A stretch of 64,000 bases of DNA from Candidatus Mediterraneibacter intestinipullorum (lineage in GTDB: Bacteria > Bacillota > Clostridia > Lachnospirales > Lachnospiraceae). The stretch is taken from the NCBI GenBank assembly GCA_019118665.1, contig DWYM01000019.1, positions 18,869 through 82,868 on the forward strand, read 5' to 3'. Both the position numbers and the translations under genes were made by a program. This document shows, piece after piece, positions 18,101 to 26,153 of this stretch (positions within the stretch are counted from its first letter, which is position 1; every line of letters starts with the position of its first letter). Below the pieces are notes generated by a model, which saw only the letters and a list, made by a program, of their open reading frames with translations, had not been told where the DNA came from and searched no databases.

Positions 18101-18447
18101 AGAAGGGCAGCAGGGTCATGCTCTATTATCAGCTCCAGAAAGGCGGAGAGGAGCCGGCGGACTACTCCACAGAGATCCTGACTCCCATGTACGAGAATCT
18201 CTATGTGAAGAAATTCGTGCTCTTTGCCAATGAAAAGCTGAAATATTATTTTAAAGAGACCATTGACGGAAATTCCTACCGCAGCGATAAAGAGACATGT
18301 GTAAGAGAGACAGAGCCCGGCGAACAGGGCAGATACGGAAGGCTGAATGATATCCTCACGGAGTCCGGAGCCAAGCAGCGCAGGAAGAAGATGCAGGAAT
18401 ACGCGCTGGAGGATGCGGCGGCAGTCCATATGTTCACACAGGAATAA
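15154..18447 (+). CDS. DUF5717 family protein (very large, function unknown)
   Basis: A 1,097-residue protein. The first 300 residues hold two beta-rich, Ig-like sections (PETRIIMRVGEGEKYRGSF onward, and KETFTVKKNTWGYLEIDV, a GDFLSVEHTRVT stretch), while residues 330-900 are almost wholly helical with aromatic-rich repeats resembling TPR or HEAT hairpins. No signal peptide or membrane helix is visible, so it is probably cytoplasmic. TTG 15154 gives MKNKIKRFAKG and has AGGTGA just upstream; GTG 15145 is the alternative. I recognise the family as DUF5717 of Lachnospiraceae. It is followed closely by DUF5716 and a third helical protein, suggesting one complex. Confidence 0.8.
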   Translation: MKNKIKRFAKGDFHIPQPEIIFPETRIIMRVGEGEKYRGSFSLQNQGEGTIRGLVYPSSYRVQCDEQGFDGNPVNIYYTYDGSGLLPGHVEHGKFTIVCNGGEYDVAFSAIIEKPFVMTSYGKIQSLEDFKKLSFRDAAEAVKLFRSRDFYEILKYEDRRIQALYDNMRKWELDQQALEEFLVGCKQKEKIFLTLEEESRAFISLSEARKETFTVKKNTWGYLEIDVRTEGDFLSVEHTRVTTEEFIGNSYRLEYFLNVERLHEGSNFGRVIMESPYETLTYEIVVEKDVKRDEERRANDREFAGIIRNYLKYEGGRMELSDWVEEAVRRISHLRDMDPKNEFYLLFHAHICLIGGRPEEAKWLLESYNYNRFAIGKDVELSSYYLYLTTLLSSDTIGQRKVAEELSRTFMKHPDSWKVLCMLVEVDSEYKIYSERLRALEKQFYEEKSHSIWFYLQAFRCFRDKSSSLKKLGEFEVRVLLFAVKHKLMTRELALYTANLASQMKVFDRHLYDVLVLSYKIYQEAMILTSICTLLIKGNCMDRKYFKWYQKAVEAELKIAQLYEYYMASVVPGQFHKALPRSVYLYFMHGNSLDYHKCAFLYANLITYEDEASEIYAHYRDEMEAFAWNQLDRRNVDEQLRIIYKRFVVESAMNPERVRALYDVCHAYWITTKVPDMKYIHVIAEDGTITQKVPYTESGARVFLYAKTDRLVWEAKDGRHYTDSIPYESKRLFYELRYMDMCRKYINGLRRNREEEESQELTPDVVREKGLENYTEEELLGLCSRTIRENNYENDDFLTYVCFELFKKQQYDKVILTYLANYYCGATPDMKVLWREARDYEVHTHKLAERILTQMLFSEELFQEAQIFEQYYAEGAYFRLQQAYLSYVSREYVVEERKIGRSVIDIICREYEKGEDTIDICKIAVLKYYSGREYNAQTRRTLKKFLQELCAKQIYFPFFLSYEKDWLIEQQLWDKTLIEYKGQKGSRVMLYYQLQKGGEEPADYSTEILTPMYENLYVKKFVLFANEKLKYYFKETIDGNSYRSDKETCVRETEPGEQGRYGRLNDILTESGAKQRRKKMQEYALEDAAAVHMFTQE

Positions 18448-18462
18448 GGAGGGTGTCTTTCC

Positions 18463-19746
18463 ATGGGACAAGGCAGTATCATCGGTTATGAAATAAATGA
18501 GAAGACATGCCAGATCAGTTTTTACAACGATCAGGAACTGGAGCCGGACACGCTTGAGGTGGATTCGGACAACTATCAGATCCCTCTGATCATCGGGAAA
18601 CTTCGGGATACATGGGCATACGGCAAGGAGGCAAAGCGTCTTGTCACCATAAAGGAAGGTTTTACGGTCACAAGGCTTTTGAGCAAGAGCCTTGCCGGGG
18701 ACAGGATCGAATTCGGGGAAGAAACATACGACGCGGTATGGCTTCTCTCCCAGTTCATCCAGATGTCTCTTCAGTCTTTCCCCGAAATCGAAGGGATCGT
18801 GTTTACCGTGCCGGCGCTGACAGAGGAACTGGCGCAGATGCTGAGGGGGATCGCCGTGCGCATGAATATTGACAAGCGGCATATCTTTATCCAGGATTAC
18901 AAAGAAAGCTTCTGCAATTATCTGTTCTATCAGCCAAAGGAGCTGTGGCAGTACGACGCGGCGCTCTTCTGCTGCGACCGGAATGAGATCCGGGCTTATA
19001 TGCTCCGGCGTCTCCGCCCGGGCCTGGGCGGCGGCAGGACCACTTTTGTGACAGTGGACGAGGTGGCCAGCGCCCATATGAAGGAACTGGCGGCAGTTTA
19101 TCCGGTGCTGAATGAGGACAAGGCGAAAGAGGCGGATGCCATGTTCTGCAGGTTTATTGAGAGTGTGTTTGACAAGCGGATCGTATCTTCGGTATTTCTT
19201 ACAGGAGAAGGCTTCGAGAATAACTGGTATCCAAAAGCGCTGAGAGTGCTCTGCAACGGACGGCGCGCCTTTATCGGGAACAACCTGTACAGCAAGGGCG
19301 CATGCTACACAGCTTACCGGAAGCTTTTCATGCACATCGAGAATCCGGTCTATCTGTCAGAGGACAAGCTGACAGACCAGATTACAGTGAATATGAGAGT
19401 GGATGGTCAGGAAATGTGGTATCCCATCGTTTCGTGGGGCGCTCACTGGTATGAGTCCAACAACCAGTGGGAAGTCCTTATGGAAGATGTAAAGGACATT
19501 GAATTCCACATCGAATCCCTGATCCAGGGGAATGTGAGGACTGAGAAGATTTCTCTTGAAAAATTCCCCAGGCGCGCGGAGTACTCCATGCGTCTCCAGA
19601 TCGAGACGCTGTTCCTGGATGAAAAGACATGTAAGATCACTGTGCGGGATGCGGGATTTGGCGATTTCTTCCCGCCCACGGATTTCCACGCGGAAAAGAT
19701 CATACATTTAGGAGGCAATGATGGGAAATTTAATTCTTTGTCATGA
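18463..19746 (+). CDS. DUF5716 family protein with Hsp70/actin-like features
   Basis: A 427-residue protein opening MGQGSIIGYEINEKTCQISFYN, placed like the phosphate-1 strand of Hsp70/actin ATPases (IGIDLGTT). Later, GIVFTVPALTEELAQML near residue 107 resembles the Hsp70 VPAxF segment, and VFLTGEGFENNWYPKAL followed by NNLYSKGACYTAYR near residue 245-285 resembles the adenosine motif and following helix. Catalytic Asp/Gly motifs are not conserved, so ATP binding is doubtful. A C-terminal beta section (residues 300-427) is unique. AGGAGGG precedes ATG 18463. Its end overlaps the next gene by 26 bp. Function unknown; family call from recognition, fold from inference. Confidence 0.75.
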   Translation: MGQGSIIGYEINEKTCQISFYNDQELEPDTLEVDSDNYQIPLIIGKLRDTWAYGKEAKRLVTIKEGFTVTRLLSKSLAGDRIEFGEETYDAVWLLSQFIQMSLQSFPEIEGIVFTVPALTEELAQMLRGIAVRMNIDKRHIFIQDYKESFCNYLFYQPKELWQYDAALFCCDRNEIRAYMLRRLRPGLGGGRTTFVTVDEVASAHMKELAAVYPVLNEDKAKEADAMFCRFIESVFDKRIVSSVFLTGEGFENNWYPKALRVLCNGRRAFIGNNLYSKGACYTAYRKLFMHIENPVYLSEDKLTDQITVNMRVDGQEMWYPIVSWGAHWYESNNQWEVLMEDVKDIEFHIESLIQGNVRTEKISLEKFPRRAEYSMRLQIETLFLDEKTCKITVRDAGFGDFFPPTDFHAEKIIHLGGNDGKFNSLS

Positions 19747-20488
19747 CAGACACGCGGCACATCCTTACGAGGTCACCAGGATACACAGCAGGATCTTCAC
19801 CATCGAGGAGCTTTGCTATTATCTGTGTAATAATCTCTATCTCATCGACTACACGATCATGAACGAACAGCTCTGTGACTGGCTTGACGAAGAGCTGGGC
19901 ATGGAGAGCCTGGCGTCAGACCTCAGGGACGTGCTCCGGCTGAGGGGGTCCGTGGAGAAGTTCGTCCTGACGATCCTGAAAGCTTCGCGCATATACAGGG
20001 AGCCGGAGATGATACGCATCCAGAATGTGCTGGAGCATCTGAAGAACCAGAAGGATATCGAGCGTCAGAAATTCAAGGGGGACAACCTGTTGGAGAGCGG
20101 GGAGCTGGAGGAGGCGATCCTCGTGTACCAGTCTATCCTGAACCAGGAGAGAGATGAGACCGTGGACGATAAGTTTTACGGCCGGATCTACGCGGGACTG
20201 GGAGCGGCATACGGAAGGCTCTTTCTGTATCAGGAGGCGGCGCGCATGTATGACAGGGCTTATCAGATGTGCGGGGATAAGACGCTCCTCAAACCGTATC
20301 TGTACGCATCGTACAAATATATGTCCCTGGAGGAATATCACATCCTAATCACAAAGAATGAAGAATACATGGAGATCAACGCGCAGATGCGTCAGGAGCT
20401 GGACGAGCTCCGGAAGAGCCTGCCCGCGGAGACCGATCTCTCTGTTATAGAAAAGTGGAAGCGGCAGCACCGCAGGAGCCATACTTAG
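19721..20488 (+). CDS. Helical-repeat (TPR-like) protein of the DUF5717-DUF5716 operon
   Basis: A 255-residue soluble protein. The N-terminal 110 residues are helical and begin MGNLILCHDRHAAHPYEV; residues 115-200 read as two to three TPR-like hairpins (GDNLLESGELEEAILVYQSIL, then GRIYAGLGAAYGRLFLYQEAARMYDRAYQM), and the tail is a coiled, charged helix. Two ATGs stand in tandem at 19718 and 19721 behind TAGGAGG, with the second at better spacing. The start lies inside the end of the DUF5716 gene, a sign of coupled translation and likely fixed stoichiometry. I do not recognise a named family; a scaffold for the two large partners is inference. Confidence 0.8.
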   Translation: MGNLILCHDRHAAHPYEVTRIHSRIFTIEELCYYLCNNLYLIDYTIMNEQLCDWLDEELGMESLASDLRDVLRLRGSVEKFVLTILKASRIYREPEMIRIQNVLEHLKNQKDIERQKFKGDNLLESGELEEAILVYQSILNQERDETVDDKFYGRIYAGLGAAYGRLFLYQEAARMYDRAYQMCGDKTLLKPYLYASYKYMSLEEYHILITKNEEYMEINAQMRQELDELRKSLPAETDLSVIEKWKRQHRRSHT

Positions 20489-20533
20489 AGACGCAGATGG
20501 CACAGGACGCGGGAACAGACCCTGAACAAGGGT

Positions 20534-20562
20534 TTGACACGCCGTGGTCTGTATGGTAGAAT
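20534..20562 (+). promoter_or_regulatory. Promoter of the amino acid ABC transporter operon
   Basis: TTGACA (20534-20539) and TAGAAT (20557-20562) with a 17-bp spacer. A short inverted repeat, ACTGT-N3-ACAGT, lies in the leader around 20577-20589 and could be an operator. Confidence 0.85.
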
Positions 20563-20643
20563 ACAACGGTAACTTTACTGTGATACAGTGACACATTGGT
20601 AGAGAAAAAAAGTGAGGCTGGATTTCCGGCGATGGAGGGAATT

Positions 20644-21459
20644 ATGAAAAGAAGAGTATTAAGTATGTTACTTTGTGCAGGTATCGTTGTTACCATGCTT
20701 GCGGGATGCGGTTCAAAAGGAAATGCCGGTTCCGGTGGGGATGCCGCTGAGACGAGCGATATGGATTATGTAAAAGAGAAAGGTACTCTGGTCGTGGGCA
20801 TCACGAATTTTGAACCCATGGATTACAAGGACTCCAGCGGCGAGTGGGTCGGATTCGACGCGGATCTTGCGAGAGAATTTGCGGAGAGTCTTGGCGTTGA
20901 GGTGGAGTTTGTCGAGATCGACTGGGAAAATAAGATCCTGGAGCTGGATGGCAAGACGATCGACTGTGTGTGGAACGGCATGACCCTCACTCCGGAGGTG
21001 ACCAGCGCCATGGACTGTACGGACGCTTATCTTGAGAACGCCCAGGTCGTTGTGGTCCCCTCCGATGTGGCTGACCAGTATCAGGATGAGGACAGCCTGG
21101 CGGATTTAAGCTTTGCCGCTGAGGCGGGAAGCGCAGGCGAGGAGGAGCTTGAGGCAAGGGAGCTGAACGTTACCCCGGTGACAGCACAGGCGGATGCCCT
21201 CATGGAAGTGGCGGCAGGGACTTCAGACGCGGCAGTGATCGACCTGCTCATGGCAGCGGCGATGATCGGAGAGGGAACAAGCTATTCTGACCTTACATAT
21301 ACGGTACACCTGAACAGCGAGGAGTACGGCGTGGGATTCAGGAAAGGTTCGGATCTGAAAGCAGAGTTGAATGATTTCTTTGCCAAAGCCTATGAAGACG
21401 GAAGCATCCGGGAGCTGGCGGAGAAATACGGAGTACAGGCTGCGCTGATCGAACAGTAA
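20644..21459 (+). CDS. Polar amino acid ABC transporter, substrate-binding lipoprotein
   Basis: A 271-residue lipoprotein with a signal peptide and lipobox LAGC at residues 19-22, then a Ser/Gly linker and a bacterial solute-binding family 3 domain: GTLVVGITNFEPMDYKDSSGEWVGFDADLAREFAE, DWENKILELDGKTIDCVWNGMTLTPE and VGFRKGSDLKAELNDFF. It captures an amino acid (cystine, glutamine or arginine type) for the adjacent permease and ATPase. ATG 20644 follows GGAGGG. A longer frame upstream has no ribosome site. Confidence 0.92.
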   Translation: MKRRVLSMLLCAGIVVTMLAGCGSKGNAGSGGDAAETSDMDYVKEKGTLVVGITNFEPMDYKDSSGEWVGFDADLAREFAESLGVEVEFVEIDWENKILELDGKTIDCVWNGMTLTPEVTSAMDCTDAYLENAQVVVVPSDVADQYQDEDSLADLSFAAEAGSAGEEELEARELNVTPVTAQADALMEVAAGTSDAAVIDLLMAAAMIGEGTSYSDLTYTVHLNSEEYGVGFRKGSDLKAELNDFFAKAYEDGSIRELAEKYGVQAALIEQ

Positions 21460-21492
21460 CAGTAAAAATAAATTTACAGACGGAGATATGTC

Positions 21493-22173
21493 ATGGAATT
21501 TTCAGAGCAATTTCCAATCGTTGTGCAGGCGCTGAACGTGGGATTCCTGCAGACCTTAAAGCTGTTTTTTGTGACGCTGCTGGGGGCGATCCCCCTGGGG
21601 CTGATCATTTCCTTTGGGTCTATGTCCCGATTTAAGCCCTTAAGTTTCATTACAAAGATCATCGTATGGATCATCAGGGGAACACCTCTGATGATCCAGC
21701 TTTTGATCGTCTATTTCATGCCCGGCCTGATGGGCAACAATATATGGGGAGGCGGTGAGAACGGACGTTTTCTCGCGGCTTCGGTTGCCTTTATCTTTAA
21801 TTACGCCTGCTATTTTTCGGAGATCTACCGGGGCGGCATCCAGGGAGTTCCGGCAGGACAGGAGGAGGCAGGGCTTGTGCTCGGCATGACAAAGAGGCAG
21901 ATCTTTTTAAAGGTGAAACTCCTTCAGATGACCAAGAGGATCGTGCCTCCCATGTCCAATGAGATCATCACACTGGTAAAAGACACTTCTCTTTCCCGCA
22001 TTATCGCGCTTCAGGAGGTTATCTGGGCAGGACAGTCCTTCATGAAGGGAAACATGGGGATCGCAGGCGTGATCTGGCCGCTGTTCTTTACGGCAGTGTA
22101 CTATCTGATCTTTAATGGGATCCTGACAGTCCTCCTGGGACGTCTTGAGAAAAAACTGGAATATTTTAGATAG
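21493..22173 (+). CDS. Amino acid ABC transporter permease
   Basis: A 226-residue HisM/GlnP-type permease with about five membrane helices. The amino-acid permease EAA loop is clear: GGIQGVPAGQEEAGLVLGMTKRQIF. The opening segment FLQTLKLFFVTLLGAIPLG is typical of the family. It forms the membrane channel with the neighbouring binding protein and ATPase. Confidence 0.93.
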   Translation: MEFSEQFPIVVQALNVGFLQTLKLFFVTLLGAIPLGLIISFGSMSRFKPLSFITKIIVWIIRGTPLMIQLLIVYFMPGLMGNNIWGGGENGRFLAASVAFIFNYACYFSEIYRGGIQGVPAGQEEAGLVLGMTKRQIFLKVKLLQMTKRIVPPMSNEIITLVKDTSLSRIIALQEVIWAGQSFMKGNMGIAGVIWPLFFTAVYYLIFNGILTVLLGRLEKKLEYFR

Positions 22174-22185
22174 GAGGCGGAACAT

Positions 22186-22971
22186 ATGGCCATATTGGAA
22201 GTACAGCATGTAAGTAAGAGCTTTGGGAACACGAAAGTGCTGAAAGATATCAGTTTTTCCCTGGAAAAGGGAAAAGTATTGTCCCTCATCGGTTCGTCCG
22301 GAAGCGGGAAGACAACGCTGCTCCGCTGTCTGAATTTTCTTGAAAGGCCGGACGGAGGCGTGATCCGCGTGAACGGTGAGACGCTGTTCGACGCGAATGA
22401 TCCGGCGACGATGCAGGAGGGGGAGATCAGAAGAAAGCGGCTTCACTTCGGCCTGGTGTTCCAGTCTTTTAACCTCTTTCCACAGTATACGGCGCTTCAG
22501 AACGTACTGCTGGCGAAGGAGCTCCTGGCAAAGGAGAAGCCGGATTATAAATCAAAGAAAAAGGAAATCCATGCGCAGATCGAGGCGGAAGCAAAGACCC
22601 TTCTGGATCAGATGGGGCTGTCAGACCGGATGGAAAATTATCCCCACCAGCTTTCCGGCGGACAGTGCCAGAGGGTGGCGATCGCCAGGGCGCTGGCGCT
22701 GAAACCGGATATCCTCTGTTTTGATGAACCGACTTCAGCGCTCGATCCGGAGCTTACCGGGGAAGTGCTGAAGGTGATCAAAGGGCTGGCGGATCAGGAG
22801 ACAACGATGATCATTGTCACGCATGAGATGGCGTTTGCCCGGGGTGTATCCAGCCAGGTGATCTTTATGGACGGCGGACGCATCATGGAACAGGGCACTC
22901 CTGAGGAAGTGTTCGAGCATCCGCGGGAAGAACGCACAAGGCAATTTTTATCAAGATTTACGAATCAATAA
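22186..22971 (+). CDS. Amino acid ABC transporter ATP-binding protein
   Basis: A 261-residue GlnQ/HisP-type ATPase. Walker A GSSGSGKTTLL, Q-loop LVFQSFNLFPQYTALQNV, signature LSGGQCQRVAIARAL, Walker B ILCFDEPTSALDPEL, and switch His in IVTHEM. Length and motifs are normal. It begins 12 bp after the permease stop, with AGGAGG upstream, and ends 13 bp before purF. Confidence 0.94.
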   Translation: MAILEVQHVSKSFGNTKVLKDISFSLEKGKVLSLIGSSGSGKTTLLRCLNFLERPDGGVIRVNGETLFDANDPATMQEGEIRRKRLHFGLVFQSFNLFPQYTALQNVLLAKELLAKEKPDYKSKKKEIHAQIEAEAKTLLDQMGLSDRMENYPHQLSGGQCQRVAIARALALKPDILCFDEPTSALDPELTGEVLKVIKGLADQETTMIIVTHEMAFARGVSSQVIFMDGGRIMEQGTPEEVFEHPREERTRQFLSRFTNQ

Positions 22972-22984
22972 GGAGCAGGATTTC

Positions 22985-24412
22985 ATGACAGGATTTGATA
23001 ATATTACCACAGGAATCGGCGAGGAATGTGGGGTTTTTGGAGCCTATGACCTGGATGGACGCGACGTTGCCGCGTCCATCTATTATGGGCTTTTTGCATT
23101 GCAGCACAGAGGACAGGAGAGCTGCGGCATCGCGGTGACAGACACCTCCGGGCAGAGAAAGGTATTGTCCAGAAAAGGTCTCGGGCATGTAAACGATGTG
23201 TTCGACGAGGAAGAGCTGGAGAAGTTGAAGGGCAATCTGGGAGTCGGACATGTCCGCTATTCCACGGCGGGAGGGACGAGAGTAGAGAACGCCCAGCCCC
23301 TTGTCATCAACTATGTGAAGGGCACTCTGGCCATCGCCCATAACGGTAATCTGGTCAACGCGGTGGAACTGAGACGTGAGCTGGAGTACACAGGAGCGAT
23401 CTTTCAGACAACGATCGACTCGGAAGTGATCGCGTATCATGTGGCGAGAGAGCGGCTGAATGCCAGGACTGCGGAAGAAGCGGTAAAAAATGCCATGAAG
23501 AAGATCAAAGGAGCCTACGCCCTCGTGGTCAGCAGCCCGCGCAAGATGATCGGGGCCAGAGATCCGTTCGGGCTCAAACCCCTGTGTATCGGAAAGCGGG
23601 ATAACGCTTATTTCCTGGCTTCCGAGAGCTGCGCTGTCGCGGCTGTGGACGCGGAATTTGTAAGGGACGTGCGGCCGGGGGAGATCGTGACGATCACAAA
23701 AGAAGGCATTGCTTCCGACATGAGCATGGCAGTCCCGGAAGAGCGGCAGGCAAGATGTATCTTTGAGTATATCTACTTTGCCCGGACAGACAGCACGATT
23801 GATGGCGTGAATGTCTATCACTCCCGCATTCTTGCCGGGAAGGCTCTGGCAGAGTCCTATCCGGTGGAGGCGGATCTGGTAGTGGGCGTGCCCGATTCCG
23901 GCCTGGTTGCCGCGAAGGGCTACTCTGAGCAGTCGGGAATCCCATACGGCATGGCATTTCACAAGAACAGTTATGTGGGCAGGACCTTTATCAAGCCAAA
24001 ACAGAGCGAGCGGGAATCCAGCGTTAAGATCAAGTTGAATGTGATCCCGGAGGTGGTGAAAGGGAAGCGGATCGTCATGGTGGATGACTCTATCGTTCGG
24101 GGAACAACCTGCGCGAATATCATTAAAATGCTGAAAAACGCGGGCGCGGAGGAAGTGCATGTGCGTATCAGTTCACCGCCGTTCCTTCATCCGTGCTATT
24201 TTGGGACGGACGTACCATCGAATGAACAGCTCATTGCCCATTCCCACACACCGGAAGAGATCCGGCAGATGATCGGCGCGGATTCCCTGGGGTATATGGA
24301 AGTGTCAAAACTAAAGGAAATGGTGGGAGAGCTGAAATACTGTGACGCATGTTTTACCGGAAATTATCCCATGGAGGTTCCGGGGCGGGATATCAGCCAC
24401 GCATTCGAATAG
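22985..24412 (+). CDS. purF: Amidophosphoribosyltransferase
   Basis: A 475-residue enzyme for the first committed step of purine synthesis: PRPP plus glutamine to phosphoribosylamine. A short propeptide precedes the catalytic Cys in ECGVFGAYD; the glutaminase domain carries ALQHRGQESCG and GHVRYSTAGG. The PRTase domain shows MVDDSIVRGTT. Four cysteines placed for the Bacillus-type 4Fe-4S cluster are seen in ARCIFEY, LHPCYFG and YCDACFTGN. It follows the ABC ATPase by 13 bp with AAGGAGCAGG upstream, an unusual operon placement. Confidence 0.96.
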   Translation: MTGFDNITTGIGEECGVFGAYDLDGRDVAASIYYGLFALQHRGQESCGIAVTDTSGQRKVLSRKGLGHVNDVFDEEELEKLKGNLGVGHVRYSTAGGTRVENAQPLVINYVKGTLAIAHNGNLVNAVELRRELEYTGAIFQTTIDSEVIAYHVARERLNARTAEEAVKNAMKKIKGAYALVVSSPRKMIGARDPFGLKPLCIGKRDNAYFLASESCAVAAVDAEFVRDVRPGEIVTITKEGIASDMSMAVPEERQARCIFEYIYFARTDSTIDGVNVYHSRILAGKALAESYPVEADLVVGVPDSGLVAAKGYSEQSGIPYGMAFHKNSYVGRTFIKPKQSERESSVKIKLNVIPEVVKGKRIVMVDDSIVRGTTCANIIKMLKNAGAEEVHVRISSPPFLHPCYFGTDVPSNEQLIAHSHTPEEIRQMIGADSLGYMEVSKLKEMVGELKYCDACFTGNYPMEVPGRDISHAFE

Positions 24413-24574
24413 GAGACTTTTTGGACAATAAAGTGTTGCCGTATGAAGGCTCTGATGTTACTATAATAGTCGGAAAGATCCCTGTTTTCCATAGGAAAGC
24501 TTCCAGGATGGAGAGCGTGTCCGCATGGGAATGGGATCAGCATACAAGTATACAGGATAAAGGAGATCAGTAAT

Positions 24575-26008
24575 ATGTCAAATGACCGTTATGTTAGCCC
24601 TCTTTCCGAGCGTTACGCGAGCAGAGAGATGCAGTACATTTTCTCTCCGGACAAGAAATTCCGCACATGGAGGAGACTCTGGATCGCGCTTGCGGAGACA
24701 GAGAAAGAGCTGGGACTCAATATCACAGACGAGCAGATCGAGGAACTCAAAAGCCATGCGGATGATATCAATTACGATGTGGCCAGGGAGAGGGAAAAAA
24801 TCGTACGCCATGACGTGATGTCGCATGTCTATGCTTATGGCGTGCAGTGCCCGAAGGCAAAGGGGATCATCCATCTCGGCGCCACGTCCTGTTATGTGGG
24901 GGATAACACGGACATTATCATTATGTCTGAGGCTCTGAAGCTGGTGAGAAAAAAGCTGATCAATGTGATCGCTGAGCTGGCTAAATTCGCGGAGGAGCAA
25001 AAAAGCCAGCCCACCCTAGCGTTTACACATTTCCAGCCGGCGCAGCCCACGACTGTCGGCAAGAGGGCGACTCTGTGGATGCAGGAATTTGAAATGGATC
25101 TGGAGGATCTGGATCATGTGCTCGGCAGCCTGAAGCTTCTGGGTTCAAAGGGGACCACAGGCACACAGGCCAGCTTTCTGGAACTCTTTGACGGAGATCA
25201 GGAGAAAATCGACAGGATCGATCCCATGATCGCGGAAAAGATGGGATTTAAAGCCTGTTATCCGGTATCCGGACAGACATATTCCAGAAAAGTGGATACA
25301 AGGGTGTTGAATGTCCTTGCAGGCATCGCGGCAAGCGCCCACAAATTTTCCAATGACATCCGGCTGCTCCAGCACTTAAAGGAGATCGAGGAGCCATTTG
25401 AAAAGACGCAGATCGGGTCCTCAGCCATGGCGTATAAGCGGAATCCCATGCGCAGCGAGAGGATCGCGTCCCTGTCCCGCTATGTGATGATCGATGCGCT
25501 GAATCCCGCGGTCACATCGGCTGCACAGTGGTTTGAGAGGACGCTGGATGATTCCGCAAACAAGCGTCTGAGTGTTCCGGAAGGATTCCTTGCTATTGAT
25601 GGGATTCTTGACCTGTGCCTGAACGTGGTGGATGGGCTTGTAGTCTACCCAAAAGTGATCGAAAAGCGGCTCATGTCTGAGCTTCCGTTCATGGCGACAG
25701 AGAATATCATGATGGACGCGGTGAAAGCAGGCGGAGACAGGCAGGAACTTCACGAGAGGATCCGCGAGCTTTCCATGGAGGCGGGAAAGAATGTGAAGGA
25801 AAAAGGGCTGGATAATAATCTGCTCGAACTGATCGCGGCGGACCCGGCGTTCAACTTAAGTATTGAAGATCTGCAAGAAACGATGGATTCTGCAAAATAT
25901 GTAGGACGGGCAAAGGAACAGGTGGAGGCATATCTGAAAAATGTCATCTGTCCTCTTCTGAAAGAGAATGAGGGAGAGCTGGGCATGAAAGCAGAGATCA
26001 ATGTCTGA
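24575..26008 (+). CDS. purB: Adenylosuccinate lyase
   Basis: A 477-residue lyase of the fumarase/aspartase superfamily, acting twice in purine synthesis (SAICAR and adenylosuccinate cleavage). The superfamily signature is GSSAMAYKRNPMRSE near residue 285, with conserved HLGATSCYVGDN and FTHFQPAQPTTVGKR blocks. AAGGAGA precedes the ATG. A TATAAT at 24462-24467 in the 160-bp gap after purF may give it a separate promoter, but no well-spaced -35 is visible. Confidence 0.96.
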   Translation: MSNDRYVSPLSERYASREMQYIFSPDKKFRTWRRLWIALAETEKELGLNITDEQIEELKSHADDINYDVAREREKIVRHDVMSHVYAYGVQCPKAKGIIHLGATSCYVGDNTDIIIMSEALKLVRKKLINVIAELAKFAEEQKSQPTLAFTHFQPAQPTTVGKRATLWMQEFEMDLEDLDHVLGSLKLLGSKGTTGTQASFLELFDGDQEKIDRIDPMIAEKMGFKACYPVSGQTYSRKVDTRVLNVLAGIAASAHKFSNDIRLLQHLKEIEEPFEKTQIGSSAMAYKRNPMRSERIASLSRYVMIDALNPAVTSAAQWFERTLDDSANKRLSVPEGFLAIDGILDLCLNVVDGLVVYPKVIEKRLMSELPFMATENIMMDAVKAGGDRQELHERIRELSMEAGKNVKEKGLDNNLLELIAADPAFNLSIEDLQETMDSAKYVGRAKEQVEAYLKNVICPLLKENEGELGMKAEINV

Positions 26009-26038
26009 GAGAAACAGAGGATCGTAACAAAAAATTGC

Positions 26039-26075
26039 AAAGGAATGTTGCAGGGGATTGCGGCATTCCTTTTTC
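26039..26075 (+). terminator. Rho-independent terminator after purB
   Basis: AAAGGAATG (26039-26047) pairs with CATTCCTTT (26064-26072), followed by more T. The loop contains a second short pairing. Confidence 0.8.
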
Positions 26076-26153
26076 TCTGATACCTTATCCTGGAAAAGCA
26101 GATGGAAGATATTGCCATCAGTTGTTGTGGTGTAGAAAGGGAAGGGAATCAAA

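Noticed and set aside
17425-19335. 636-residue minus-strand frame
   Set aside because: Runs across the DUF5717 and DUF5716 genes on the wrong strand; no ribosome site, no domain pattern.
22958-24160. 400-residue minus-strand frame
   Set aside because: Complement of purF; His- and Arg-rich composition with no family motif.
24349-24573. 74-residue frame between purF and purB
   Set aside because: Starts inside purF out of frame, no ribosome site and no recognisable pattern; the gap is more likely a promoter region.
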